Position numbers and translations under genes: made by a program. From positions 28,193 through 92,192 of the IMG/VR virus record IMGVR_UViG_3300032083_001599: a stretch of 64,000 nucleotides of DNA; one strand, 5' to 3'. This stretch comes from a virus. Within the stretch, counting starts at the first letter, position 1, and each line of letters begins with the position of its first letter. Shown piece by piece: positions 41,647 through 50,324 of this stretch. Under the pieces are notes generated by a model, which had not been told where the DNA came from, searched no databases, and saw only the letters and a list, made by a program, of their open reading frames with translations.

Positions 41647-42735
41647 ATGACTCGTCCTTCTCAAGTCGATATGATCCAACTGTTCTCCTACATCGAGAAC
41701 AACTATGGTACTGAAGTTGGAACTGATGCCATCAAGGCATCTGCTGATCACATGGGTTATTCTTATGCTACTATCTGTAACCGTATGGAACCATATAAGT
41801 CTGGTCGTGGAAAATGGAACTTGACTATTCAAGAAAAACTTGAAGAAACTTACACTGCACCATCAGCTCCTCCTTCTTTGGAAACTCAAAATCTTATTCC
41901 CCCCAAAGATCCTCAATATATTCCCTTTGGTAACTTTTCTGATGTGAAGAAAATTATCAAATCAGGTGAATTCTATCCTTGCTTTATCACAGGACTCTCT
42001 GGCAATGGTAAGACACTCTCTGTTGAACAAGCATGTGCTTCTCTAAATAGAGAACTCATTCGTGTTAACATCACAATTGAGACTGACGAAGATGATCTTA
42101 TTGGTGGGTTTCGTCTTGTTAATGGCGAAACTGTCTGGCATAATGGACCTGTCGTGGAGGCTCTTTCACGGGGAGCTGTGTTGCTTCTAGATGAAGTTGA
42201 CCTTGCATCTAACAAAATCTTGTGTCTTCAATCAATCCTAGAAGGTAAGGGTGTCTTCTTGAAGAAGATTGGTAAGTATGTTCAACCTGTAAACGGATTC
42301 AATGTAATAGCTACTGCCAACACTAAAGGTAAGGGATCTGAAGATGGTCGTTTTATTGGTACTAATGTATTGAATGAAGCATTTCTTGAAAGGTTCCCTG
42401 TAACCTTTGAGCAGTCTTATCCTCCCTCCACGGTAGAGCAGAAGATTCTTACAGCACTCTGTAGTGATAATGACTTCTGTAAGCGTCTCTGTGACTGGGC
42501 GGACATTATCCGTAAGACCTTCTATGATGGGGGTATTGAGGAGGTTATTTCTACCCGCCGTTTGGTTCATATTGCCCGTGCTTATTCTATCTGGAATGAT
42601 AAGCAGAAAGCTATTGAAGTTTGTGTGAATCGTTTTGATGATGAGACAAAACAAGCATTCCTAGAACTCTATGACAAAGTTGATGCTGACTTTGATTTGA
42701 CCGCTACTGAGGAAAAGACATATGCCGATTCTTAA
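41647..42735 (+). CDS. cobS: CobS-like AAA+ ATPase
   Basis: MoxR-type AAA+ ATPase. Walker A GLSGNGKT at residues 116-123, Walker B LLLDEVD at 179-185, and the CobS-like N-terminal part with FGNFSDVKKIIKSGEFYPCF. The pore-like EDDLIGGFRLVNGETVWHNG motif is typical of CobS. It would work with the VWA protein encoded upstream, either in cobalt chelation for B12 or in a different remodelling task. It has its own promoter. cobS is a core gene of cyanomyoviruses. Confidence 0.9.
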   Translation: MTRPSQVDMIQLFSYIENNYGTEVGTDAIKASADHMGYSYATICNRMEPYKSGRGKWNLTIQEKLEETYTAPSAPPSLETQNLIPPKDPQYIPFGNFSDVKKIIKSGEFYPCFITGLSGNGKTLSVEQACASLNRELIRVNITIETDEDDLIGGFRLVNGETVWHNGPVVEALSRGAVLLLDEVDLASNKILCLQSILEGKGVFLKKIGKYVQPVNGFNVIATANTKGKGSEDGRFIGTNVLNEAFLERFPVTFEQSYPPSTVEQKILTALCSDNDFCKRLCDWADIIRKTFYDGGIEEVISTRRLVHIARAYSIWNDKQKAIEVCVNRFDDETKQAFLELYDKVDADFDLTATEEKTYADS

Positions 42736-43294
42736 TCTATTTGCTTCTCCCATATACCACAATCAAATTTCTGACGAGTTTCTTCTTTATCTTCAAGAGG
42801 TTGCTCGTCAATGTGAAGATGGTGAAAGTGTTGGTTATGATCTTGCTGGAAACATTGACTCTCAAAAACATGCAGTAGTTGATCCAAAAAAATTTACAGA
42901 TGAGATCTATCTCCATGTTATAGAATACCTGAATGTTGAATCAGTATCATTTAATCTTGGTACTGGGCCTTGGATTAACTACATGAAAAGGCATGAATTT
43001 AATCCATTGCATACTCATGATGGTATGTTGAGTGCAGTTATTTTTATTGATGTACCAGAAGAAATTGAAAAAGAAAAAACTGAATGGGAAGGTAGAACTA
43101 ATTGTTTTTCCGCTGGAGCTCTTGAGTTTGTTCATGCAAAATCGTTTATGAATAATGGGCATGCTAAAGTAATTCCAAAAACTGGAGACATGTATATTTT
43201 TCCTGCAAATATGCCTCATACTGTCTATCCTTTTTCCAGTGATGTAACTAGAATCTCAATGAGTTTTAATGTATTCAACTTGCAATTTAACTAA
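42722..43294 (+). CDS. 2OG-Fe(II) oxygenase-like protein B, 190 aa
   Basis: Beta-helix dioxygenase of the TIGR02466-like type common in marine phages (NLFASPIYH at the start). Iron ligands likely H97/H99 and D100 in PLHTHDGMLS and H166 in NMPHTVYP, with R177 in TRISMSFNV contacting 2-oxoglutarate. It overlaps the cobS end by 14 bases. Substrate unknown. Confidence 0.72.
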   Translation: MPILNLFASPIYHNQISDEFLLYLQEVARQCEDGESVGYDLAGNIDSQKHAVVDPKKFTDEIYLHVIEYLNVESVSFNLGTGPWINYMKRHEFNPLHTHDGMLSAVIFIDVPEEIEKEKTEWEGRTNCFSAGALEFVHAKSFMNNGHAKVIPKTGDMYIFPANMPHTVYPFSSDVTRISMSFNVFNLQFN

Positions 43295-43306
43295 GAAGGT
43301 GCTACA

Positions 43307-43801
43307 ATGACTTCATGGTCTTTCCTATATGATGAAATGTACGGTCCAGATGATGAGCTTGAATGGGTAAAACAAAATGGTGGGTTTGAATATACCCCAG
43401 AAAACAGTAATTATGAACTGACTGCAGATGGGTTTACTTGGCCTAAGCAAAACGATGAGGTTGAAAAACCTAAACAATATAAGAAGGTTGATCCTAAACA
43501 GTATAAGAGTGTTTATAAGTATGACGAAGACAAAATTCTTGAAGAGGTAAAAGAATACATCAGTGGCACATATCGTGCTCACTACAATGCTTCCAACGGC
43601 ATTCAGACACTTGATCTGATTGAATCCTGTGGAGACGGTGCTGCGTTCTGTCGTGGCAACATTCTTAAGTATGCATCCCGTTACAACAAGAAGGGATCTG
43701 CTAGAATGGACATCAAGAAGATCATCCATTATGCTGTTCTTCTCTATCACTTTTATGGCTTAGACCAGGAGACTATCGAGCGTGGATATGAAACTTTCTG
43801 A
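43307..43801 (+). CDS. DUF3310 protein, 164 aa
   Basis: The C-terminal half (HYNASNGIQTLDLIESCGDG, AFCRGNILKYASRYNKKG, DIKKIIHYAVLLYHFYG) is a DUF3310 domain, often annotated as a phage nucleotide kinase although no P-loop is present. The N-terminal 75 residues are tyrosine/lysine/proline-rich (KPKQYKKVDPKQYKSVYKYD) with two KQYK units. GAAGGTG at 43295-43301 is a fair Shine-Dalgarno. It overlaps gene 45 by 14 bases. Confidence 0.75.
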   Translation: MTSWSFLYDEMYGPDDELEWVKQNGGFEYTPENSNYELTADGFTWPKQNDEVEKPKQYKKVDPKQYKSVYKYDEDKILEEVKEYISGTYRAHYNASNGIQTLDLIESCGDGAAFCRGNILKYASRYNKKGSARMDIKKIIHYAVLLYHFYGLDQETIERGYETF

Positions 43802-44459
43802 TAAAACTATTGATTTGCTTGAGAACTTTTCTTCTATCAACCAGTCTATTTTGGTAAAGAAGGGATCTAAGCTCCGTACTATTTCTGTAATGAAGAACAT
43901 TCTCGCAGAAGCAGAAGTTGACGAAAACTTTGAAAAGGACTTTGGTATCTATGATCTACCTCAGTTTTTGAACGGTGTGGGTCTTATGAATGATCCTGAC
44001 ATTGATCTCAAGCACGATTCTTACATGATCATCCGTGAAGGTAAGAGCACTAAGGTTAAGTTTGCTTTTGCCGATCCTGATGTCATTATCACTCCTCCTG
44101 ATAAAGAAATCTCTCTTCCTAGTATTGATGTTCGTTTTCAATTGGAATCGTCACAACTTGCTAAGCTTCTGAAAGCATCTTCTGTTTATCAACTACCTGA
44201 CTTAGCTGCTGTTGGTGATGGTGAAAGTATTACCCTGACAGTTCGTGACAAGAAGAATGATAACTCTAATGAGTTTGCTCTAATTGTAGGCAAGACTGAC
44301 AAAACTTTTGAGTTTAACTTTAAGATTGAGAACATCAAACTGATCCCTGGATCTTATGATGTTGTGATCTCAAAGAAACTTCTTTCTAAGTTCACAAATT
44401 CTAGTTACAACCTTGATTACTTCATCGCACTGGAACCAGATTCAGCCTACGAAGGTTGA
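43788..44459 (+). CDS. gp45: Sliding clamp gp45
   Basis: Trimeric DNA clamp that tethers gp43 and also activates late transcription by contacting gp55 and gp33. Start taken at ATG 43788 (MKLSDKTIDLLENFSSINQS) and not at the GTG two codons upstream. SILVKKGSKLRTISVMKNIL, FGIYDLPQFLNGVGL and SYNLDYFIALEPDS match the family. 223 residues; T4 is 228. The last codons overlap the next oxygenase frame. Confidence 0.93.
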   Translation: MKLSDKTIDLLENFSSINQSILVKKGSKLRTISVMKNILAEAEVDENFEKDFGIYDLPQFLNGVGLMNDPDIDLKHDSYMIIREGKSTKVKFAFADPDVIITPPDKEISLPSIDVRFQLESSQLAKLLKASSVYQLPDLAAVGDGESITLTVRDKKNDNSNEFALIVGKTDKTFEFNFKIENIKLIPGSYDVVISKKLLSKFTNSSYNLDYFIALEPDSAYEG

Positions 44460-44961
44460 TCTGTTTAATATCTCTGTAATTCAATATTTTATTAGAGAGT
44501 GGGAACAGGTTAAGGAGAGCATTCTCCTTTCCATCCCTTCTTCAAATGATGCAGAAAAGCATATTGGATTTACAGATTATTTTGAAAAGAACGATGCTAA
44601 GTATAAGGAAAATATTTTTAAAATATTAGAACCATACCTACAAGAATTCTGTAAGACATCACTTTATAAATTTACTGGCATCTCTAATATGTGGTGTCAG
44701 AGGTATAACGCAAGAGATTATCATGTCCCCCATGATCATGGGGCTCTAGGATACTCTTGTGTTTTTTATGCTAAAATGTCAGAGGAACACTCAGGCACTC
44801 TTTTCTTTTCTCCTTTCAATGATGAGACTGGAACTCATGCATGCAATTCCGTTGCATGTAAAGAAGGTGATTTAATAATCTTCCCTTCTAACCTGATGCA
44901 CATGGCTCCTCCACATGATAGTATAGAAGAAAGGGTCATTATCTCGTTTAATTTGGTATGA
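44449..44961 (+). CDS. 2OG-Fe(II) oxygenase-like protein C with ACG in place of ATG
   Basis: From ACG 44449 the product would be MKVDLFNISVIQYFIREWEQ and onward, 170 residues, the natural N-terminus for this family. No in-frame ATG or GTG is available near it; the only other candidate is a TTG at 44413, inside gene 45, giving a 12-residue extension. Iron ligands are likely H95/D96/H97 in VPHDHGAL and H151 in NLMHMAPP, with R162 before VIISFNLV. The reading frame is intact, so the gene is probably used, but at low initiation efficiency. Confidence 0.65.
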   Translation, partial: TKVDLFNISVIQYFIREWEQVKESILLSIPSSNDAEKHIGFTDYFEKNDAKYKENIFKILEPYLQEFCKTSLYKFTGISNMWCQRYNARDYHVPHDHGALGYSCVFYAKMSEEHSGTLFFSPFNDETGTHACNSVACKEGDLIIFPSNLMHMAPPHDSIEERVIISFNLV

Positions 44962-45470
44962 ATATCTTTGTTACGGATGAATCTCCTCACAAGTCTGCTG
45001 AGGTTCTACCCGACAAGCACATTGTCAAGATGCCCTTAGAGACCTGTCAGATGCTCGCTATAGTCGCCTCAGACAAGTGGGGACATGGTTATGGTACATT
45101 GCCTAAGAAAGATGGCACACCCTATGCTACGGACAAGGGAGCGTTTCGTAATCACCCATGTACTATCTGGGCTAATGAGACTGTAGAAAATTCTAGATGG
45201 TTGCTTACTCACGGTATTGCATTATGTGAAGAGTATTTCAATCGGTATGGAAAAAACCATAGCTGCTTTAAGACTCTCCTTGCTGCTGATGAGATTATTC
45301 CTTGTGTGAAATGGGCTGGTCACACTCCTTTCGTTCGCGCAATGCCTGAAGAGTTTAAGTTTGATGATAGTATCACTACCATCGAAGCATACAAGATGTA
45401 TATTGCATCTAAACCCTGGGTGTGCGATAATTATATTCGTCTCCCCAACCGCAAACCTGAGTGGGTGTAA
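44958..45470 (+). CDS. Conserved phage protein, 170 aa
   Basis: MNIFVTDESPHKSAEVLPDK, then HIVKMPLETCQMLAIVASDK, NHPCTIWANETVENSRWLL and the C-terminal PNRKPEWV are strongly conserved patterns in uncharacterised proteins of cyanophages and other marine phages. Conserved His/Lys/Cys (DKHIVKMPLETCQ) and W/E residues suggest an enzyme. I do not assign a function. The ATGA overlap links it to the oxygenase upstream. Confidence 0.68.
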   Translation: MNIFVTDESPHKSAEVLPDKHIVKMPLETCQMLAIVASDKWGHGYGTLPKKDGTPYATDKGAFRNHPCTIWANETVENSRWLLTHGIALCEEYFNRYGKNHSCFKTLLAADEIIPCVKWAGHTPFVRAMPEEFKFDDSITTIEAYKMYIASKPWVCDNYIRLPNRKPEWV

Positions 45471-45619
45471 TGAAAACTACTTTGACCGTTGATGAAAACG
45501 GAATTCTAACATTCCCCGAAAAGTTTCTTGAAGAGCTTGGATGGAAAGAGGGGGATTTGTTAGAATGGATTCCTAATGATGACAACTCATTTACTTTGGT
45601 GAAAAAAGAACATGCGTAA
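45470..45619 (+). CDS. AbrB/MazE-like small regulator, 49 aa
   Basis: A 49-codon frame starting in a TAATG overlap. LTVDENGILTFPEKFLEELG then WKEGDLLEWIPNDD follows the swapped-hairpin AbrB/SpoVT/MazE pattern (strand, 'G-x-h-x-h-P', helix, 'GD-x-h'). It would act as a dimeric DNA-binding transition regulator or antitoxin-type protein. There is no toxin gene beside it. Its last 8 bases overlap the gene 44 start. Confidence 0.65.
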   Translation: MKTTLTVDENGILTFPEKFLEELGWKEGDLLEWIPNDDNSFTLVKKEHA

Positions 45620-46556
45620 TGAATTTCTTTGGGTCGAAAAATATCGTCCTAAAACTATTGATGAGTGTATCCTTCCTGAGTCTACTAAAAAAACTTTCAG
45701 TGAGTTTCTTAAGCAGGGTGAGATTCCTAATCTTCTTCTTGCTGGCCCTGCTGGTTGTGGTAAAACTACTATAGCTCGTGCTCTGTGCGAGCAACTTAAT
45801 TGTGACTACATAATTATAAATGGATCAGATGAAGGAAGATTTCTTGACACGGTGCGGAATCAAGCAAAGAACTTTGCTTCGACCGTATCACTTTCGTCAG
45901 ATGCTAACCACAAAGTCATCATCATTGACGAAGCTGATAACACAACCCATGATGTACAGCTCCTCTTACGGGCAAACATTGAGGCATTTTATAACAATTG
46001 CAGATTCATCTTCACCTGTAACTACAAAAACAAACTCATCGAACCACTCCACTCCAGATGTGCAGTCATTGAGTTTGGAATTACAGGAAGCAAAAAACCA
46101 GCAATTGCAGCAGAATTCTTCAACCGTCTCAGGACTATACTTGAGACAGAAAATGTTGACTATGATCAAAAGGTTCTTCTAGAACTTATTAACAAGCACT
46201 TCCCCGATTGGCGTCGTGTATTAAATGAGTGTCAAAGATACTCTGTTGGTGGTAAAATTGACTCAGCTATCCTTGCTGAATTTGGAGATGTAAAAGTAAA
46301 TGACCTTATTCAAAAACTTAAGAACAAAGATTTTCCGGCGGTTAGGAAGTGGGTCGTTTCTAATCTGGACAACGATTCTAGTGTACTTCTTCGTCGTGTG
46401 TATGACGCTCTTGTTCCATCCTTGGACGGTCCTAGCATTGCTGCTGCTGTGCTCATTATTGCTAAGTATCAATATCAAATTGCGTTCGTAGCTGATCAGG
46501 AGATTAATCTTCTCGCAGCATTAACTGAAATTATGGTGGAATGTACATTTAAATGA
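45612..46556 (+). CDS. gp44: Clamp loader large subunit gp44
   Basis: AAA+ ATPase that opens and loads gp45 with gp62. WVEKYRPKTIDECILPE at the start, Walker A GPAGCGKT at residues 45-52, Walker B IIIDEAD at 103-109 and the SRC motif at 148-150 are all present. 314 residues; T4 is 319. In most T4-like phages gene 62 follows directly, but here two extra genes intervene. Confidence 0.95.
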   Translation: MRNEFLWVEKYRPKTIDECILPESTKKTFSEFLKQGEIPNLLLAGPAGCGKTTIARALCEQLNCDYIIINGSDEGRFLDTVRNQAKNFASTVSLSSDANHKVIIIDEADNTTHDVQLLLRANIEAFYNNCRFIFTCNYKNKLIEPLHSRCAVIEFGITGSKKPAIAAEFFNRLRTILETENVDYDQKVLLELINKHFPDWRRVLNECQRYSVGGKIDSAILAEFGDVKVNDLIQKLKNKDFPAVRKWVVSNLDNDSSVLLRRVYDALVPSLDGPSIAAAVLIIAKYQYQIAFVADQEINLLAALTEIMVECTFK

Positions 46557-47383
46557 AAGCCTATAAAACTCCATTAAGATACCCTGGTGGTAAATCTAGA
46601 GCAGTGCAAAAATTGTTTGCATATCTGCCAGATAAATCATACGATGAGTTTCGTGAACCTTTTTTAGGAGGTGGATCTGTTGCTATTGAATGGACTAAGA
46701 GATATCCTAACACTACAGTATGGGTTAGTGATCTTTATGAGCCTCTGGTAAACTTCTGGCAACATCTACAGTCATCTGGTATTGAGATGCGTAATGAGTT
46801 GAATCAACTCAAGCATCGTCATGTTGACCATGCTAGTGCAAAGTCTTTGTTTCTTGAATCAAAGGATTATCTCAATGATGGGAAAGATAACTTTCATCGG
46901 GCTGTTAGTTTTTATATCATAAATAAATGTTCCTTCAGTGGTCTTACTGAATCATCTTCTTTCTCAAAACAAGCTTCTGATAGTAATTTTAGTTTCAGAG
47001 GTATTGATAAACTTCCAGTATTTTCTGAACTAATTAAGGACTGGTCTATCACAAATCATCCCTATGATTATCTTATGGATGAGAGTTCTGAGAGAGATAT
47101 ATTCATGTATCTAGATCCACCATACGAAATTAAGGATCATCTCTATGGAAAAAAAGGATCAATGCATAAAGGATTTGACCATGACAAGTTCGCTTCGGAT
47201 TGCAATTGCAATTCATTTGACTCTCTTGTCAGTTACAATTCTAGTCAGCTTATTAAGCACCGTTTCAAAGACTGGAATGCTGCAGAGTTTGATTTGACTT
47301 ATACTATGCGTTCTGTTGGTGAGTACATGAAGGAACAGCAAGATCGTAAAGAATTAGTTCTCATGAATTATGAGTTAAGATAA
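46553..47383 (+). CDS. dam: Dam-type adenine-N6 DNA methyltransferase
   Basis: Class D12 methyltransferase: the AdoMet motif TPLRYPGGKSR (residues 6-16), FREPFLGGGSVAIEW, and the catalytic DPPY motif in MYLDPPYEIKDHLYG near residue 188. 276 residues against 259 in T4 Dam. It probably methylates adenine in a short motif such as GATC in phage DNA, protecting it from restriction or marking it for repair. Inserted between 44 and 62 with ATGA/TAATG overlaps, so it is made with the replication proteins. Confidence 0.9.
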   Translation: MKAYKTPLRYPGGKSRAVQKLFAYLPDKSYDEFREPFLGGGSVAIEWTKRYPNTTVWVSDLYEPLVNFWQHLQSSGIEMRNELNQLKHRHVDHASAKSLFLESKDYLNDGKDNFHRAVSFYIINKCSFSGLTESSSFSKQASDSNFSFRGIDKLPVFSELIKDWSITNHPYDYLMDESSERDIFMYLDPPYEIKDHLYGKKGSMHKGFDHDKFASDCNCNSFDSLVSYNSSQLIKHRFKDWNAAEFDLTYTMRSVGEYMKEQQDRKELVLMNYELR

Positions 47384-49083
47384 TGAAAATTATTGGAATC
47401 TATGGTGCCTTAGATTGGGATGCAAATGTTTTTGACCAAGGTGAAACTTATATTCATGATGCAGGAGCAACTCTGTTTATCAATGGTATTCATATTAGAA
47501 GTATTAATGAAGAAAGATTAACCCGTATCAAAGACGAAGGTAACTTTCCATATAAGTCTATTGAATATGTTCTTGGGGAATATAAAAAAGAAGAAATTGA
47601 TGTTGTTTGTTACCCCATATCTTATCCTGATGTATTTCAGAAAAAACTTGTAGATGGTACTGCAAGTAGAATGATTAAGGAACAGTTTCCTAATGCTGAG
47701 ATTTGGTTATTGTCACATCATCTTTGCCATGCAGCGTCTACAGTCTTTACTTCACCTTTCAATAGTGGTAGTTTCTTAACTCTTGATGGCCTTGGTAGTG
47801 CGCTTTGGGATTTTGCTAGTGGTCACCCTCGTGGTGGTGAGAATAATAGTATTGGATATTTTGATAAGAGTAAACGCATCTTTAGATTTTTTAGGGGAAC
47901 TGGTGATCTAGGCATGAACTCATTTGGTGAGTTCTATTGTAATATGTCTAAGATGATTTATGATGATAAACATAAAGAATTGATGCGGCAAGAGTCTAAC
48001 TTGAATTCTGATGTATTTGAAAACATTAAGTTTGCTCAAAACTTTGATGTAACCCCAAAAGAGGGTAAGATCATGGGGTTGTCATCTTACGGTAAATTGT
48101 TAGAAGGGCAAGGACCTCCCACATGTATATCTACTTTGTTTCCTACATCTCATTTTGGCATTGATCGCTGGGAATCTGGAATGCCAGAAGTGCATTTCTA
48201 TGACTATGAAATGTTGTATAATAATTTAAAGGGGACTACAGAAGATAAAGCACACTATGTTCAGTTTTGGTTTGAAAAAAGTCTTGAGTATTTTGTTTCT
48301 GAATTAAGAAAAGATTATCTAGAAGAAGATACTTGTTTTGCTGGAGGAACTTTCCTTAATGTATGTGCAAATACTATATTGAGACCACTGTTTCGTAACA
48401 TTCATATTCCTCCGTTTACTAATGACTCTGGAATCCATTTTGGTGCAGCAGCTTGGGGTGTTTATAGATCTAAAGAAACTATTGAATTGCCACACAACAT
48501 TGCACTACTAGGTAAATCTTATGATGACTTTGTTCCAGAAGAAAAAAATTGTAAGCATTATGATAATTTTGATGATCTCTGTGAATTCCTAGCAAAAGAA
48601 TTGGATGATAATAAGATCGTTGGTTGGTTCCAAGGCAGGTCAGAATACGGTCCTAGGTCTTTGGGATCTAGGTCATTGTTGATGAGTCCCAAGAGATCGG
48701 AAAACAAAGATATTCTGAATGATAGGGTTAAAAAGAGAGAGACCTGGCGTCCTTTTGCTGGTATAATGTTAGAAGAAAAAGTTGGTGAGTACTTTGATCC
48801 TGGTTTTGTAAGTCCATATATGCTGTACTCTCAAACTTCTATCACTAAAAAACTTCCCGCAATTACTCATAAGGATAAGTCATGTAGAATTCAAACTGTA
48901 AATGAGCAACAGAATGCTAAAATGTATCAGCTTCTTTCTAAACTTGAACCACCAGTATTATTGAATACTTCGTTTAATCAGAGTGGAGAACCAATCATTG
49001 AGACTCCAGAGGATGCCATCTCCTCTTTTAAAAAAATGGATATTGATTATCTTGTTATTGGAAACTATCTGTTGTGGAATTAA
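47383..49083 (+). CDS. NodU/CmcH-type carbamoyltransferase, 566 aa
   Basis: O-carbamoyltransferase using carbamoyl phosphate and ATP. The N-terminal Kae1-like ATPase domain has INEERLTRIKDEGNFP, metal-binding H112 and H116 in SHHLCHAAS and D135 in LTLDGLG; the C-terminal YrdC-like domain has WFQGRSEYGPRSLGSRSLL and RETWRPFAGIM. Substrates in relatives are sugars or antibiotics, and phage relatives that carbamoylate hydroxymethylcytosine in DNA are known. Sitting next to a DNA methyltransferase in a replication operon, a DNA base is a plausible target, but this is inferred. Confidence 0.85.
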   Translation: MKIIGIYGALDWDANVFDQGETYIHDAGATLFINGIHIRSINEERLTRIKDEGNFPYKSIEYVLGEYKKEEIDVVCYPISYPDVFQKKLVDGTASRMIKEQFPNAEIWLLSHHLCHAASTVFTSPFNSGSFLTLDGLGSALWDFASGHPRGGENNSIGYFDKSKRIFRFFRGTGDLGMNSFGEFYCNMSKMIYDDKHKELMRQESNLNSDVFENIKFAQNFDVTPKEGKIMGLSSYGKLLEGQGPPTCISTLFPTSHFGIDRWESGMPEVHFYDYEMLYNNLKGTTEDKAHYVQFWFEKSLEYFVSELRKDYLEEDTCFAGGTFLNVCANTILRPLFRNIHIPPFTNDSGIHFGAAAWGVYRSKETIELPHNIALLGKSYDDFVPEEKNCKHYDNFDDLCEFLAKELDDNKIVGWFQGRSEYGPRSLGSRSLLMSPKRSENKDILNDRVKKRETWRPFAGIMLEEKVGEYFDPGFVSPYMLYSQTSITKKLPAITHKDKSCRIQTVNEQQNAKMYQLLSKLEPPVLLNTSFNQSGEPIIETPEDAISSFKKMDIDYLVIGNYLLWN

Positions 49084-49451
49084 AAGACTGGCTTAATTCG
49101 ATCAACCTCACTAAGAATGATTTGAGTGAGGATCAAGATGAGATTAAAAAGTATCCTGCTTACATTGTAAACCGGTGTCTCTCTGGACATTTAGATGCTG
49201 TCTTGTTTGCAAATGAAATGAATAAGAACGCTCATTTATCTAAAGATATGCAGTACCAATTCCTACTACATAGCATCAGGAAGAAGAAAAGATTCTCTCC
49301 TTGGTTGAGGCAAGACAAGATTGTTGATCTTGAGTTGGTAAAAAAATATTACGGTTATAGTAACGAAAAAGCACAACAAGCTTTAAAGATTCTGACTCCA
49401 GAACAAATAAACTTTATTCGTAAAAAATTGGATACTGGTGGTATCAAATGA
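49074..49451 (+). CDS. gp62: Clamp loader small subunit gp62
   Basis: Begins at GTG 49074 (MELKDWLNSINLTKNDL), overlapping the carbamoyltransferase by 10 bases. The 125 residues (T4 gp62: 187) match the shorter cyanophage form: YPAYIVNRCLSGHLDAVLFA is diagnostic. With gp44 it forms the clamp loader. Separation from 44 by two genes is notable because the two subunits are normally co-translated. Confidence 0.82.
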   Translation: MELKDWLNSINLTKNDLSEDQDEIKKYPAYIVNRCLSGHLDAVLFANEMNKNAHLSKDMQYQFLLHSIRKKKRFSPWLRQDKIVDLELVKKYYGYSNEKAQQALKILTPEQINFIRKKLDTGGIK

Positions 49452-50302
49452 AAGTTCTTAGTATTGATGTTGATTATTGTTTTCCTGCTATTGAGAAATG
49501 GCCTAATGAGGATGGTGAACTTTGGGACGAGTGGCATGCCTTTACAAAGTGGGAAAATTATTTTAAGAACTATCCTGATCTAAATTGTAGAGAAGAGATT
49601 GTAGATGAGAAGTGTCTAGATTATATGATTGAGACTTTTACTAAGGCTCTGAGTGCAAATCCTAATGCAACAGTTGCTTTTGGATTGGATCATGATTATA
49701 TTCTCGAAGAACTTCTTGATAAAGAAGATTTAGAAATTGTCAATATTGATCACCATGATGATTTCCTAGCAGGTTCATACTTGGATCAACTCACCAATTT
49801 TCATAAAACAGGAAATGATGATGATGACACTTGGTTACAGTTCTTGTCATGTCACCTCCTTGAATATCATTATGCTATAACTTATGGGAAAGTTGATGAG
49901 GGTAGTTGGGGAGGATACTTACATGCTTTAGGAAAATTGAAGGCCATGACATGGATTCATAATGATGATAAAGATGAGTATGATACTAGAAGTATTGTGA
50001 ATAGATTTATTTGTAATAATGTTGGTAAGTATGCTGACTGGGGATTTTCTACGGCAGAAGAATATGATCATGGTAATTATGAGTATGATCATATCTTTGT
50101 CTGCCTATCTCCACAATATTTTCCACACAGTCAATGGGATATCTTTAGTATCTTTCTAGGAATCTATGAAGATTTTACAGGTAAAGACTGTAAGTTAGAT
50201 GAGTTTTGGAATAGGAGAACTATCAATACGATGGCATATAGGAATGTGTATGATACTTTAAAGCCTGCATTAGAGGATATCAAAAGAAGTTTAGCTAAAT
50301 AA
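49448..50302 (+). CDS. Arginase/deacetylase-fold (UPF0489-like) protein, 284 aa
   Basis: Aspartate/histidine motifs in SIDVDYCF (residues 5-12), FGLDHDYIL (78-86) and NIDHHDD (99-105) resemble the binuclear metal site of the arginase/histone deacetylase superfamily, of which UPF0489 is a branch. No transmembrane or signal segment. Substrate could be a ureido or amide compound. It lies between 62 and regA, again inside a replication operon. Function not established; the metal-binding fold is the supported part. Confidence 0.6.
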   Translation: MKVLSIDVDYCFPAIEKWPNEDGELWDEWHAFTKWENYFKNYPDLNCREEIVDEKCLDYMIETFTKALSANPNATVAFGLDHDYILEELLDKEDLEIVNIDHHDDFLAGSYLDQLTNFHKTGNDDDDTWLQFLSCHLLEYHYAITYGKVDEGSWGGYLHALGKLKAMTWIHNDDKDEYDTRSIVNRFICNNVGKYADWGFSTAEEYDHGNYEYDHIFVCLSPQYFPHSQWDIFSIFLGIYEDFTGKDCKLDEFWNRRTINTMAYRNVYDTLKPALEDIKRSLAK

Positions 50303-50324
50303 TAAAAAGTTTTTGTTTTGTGAC

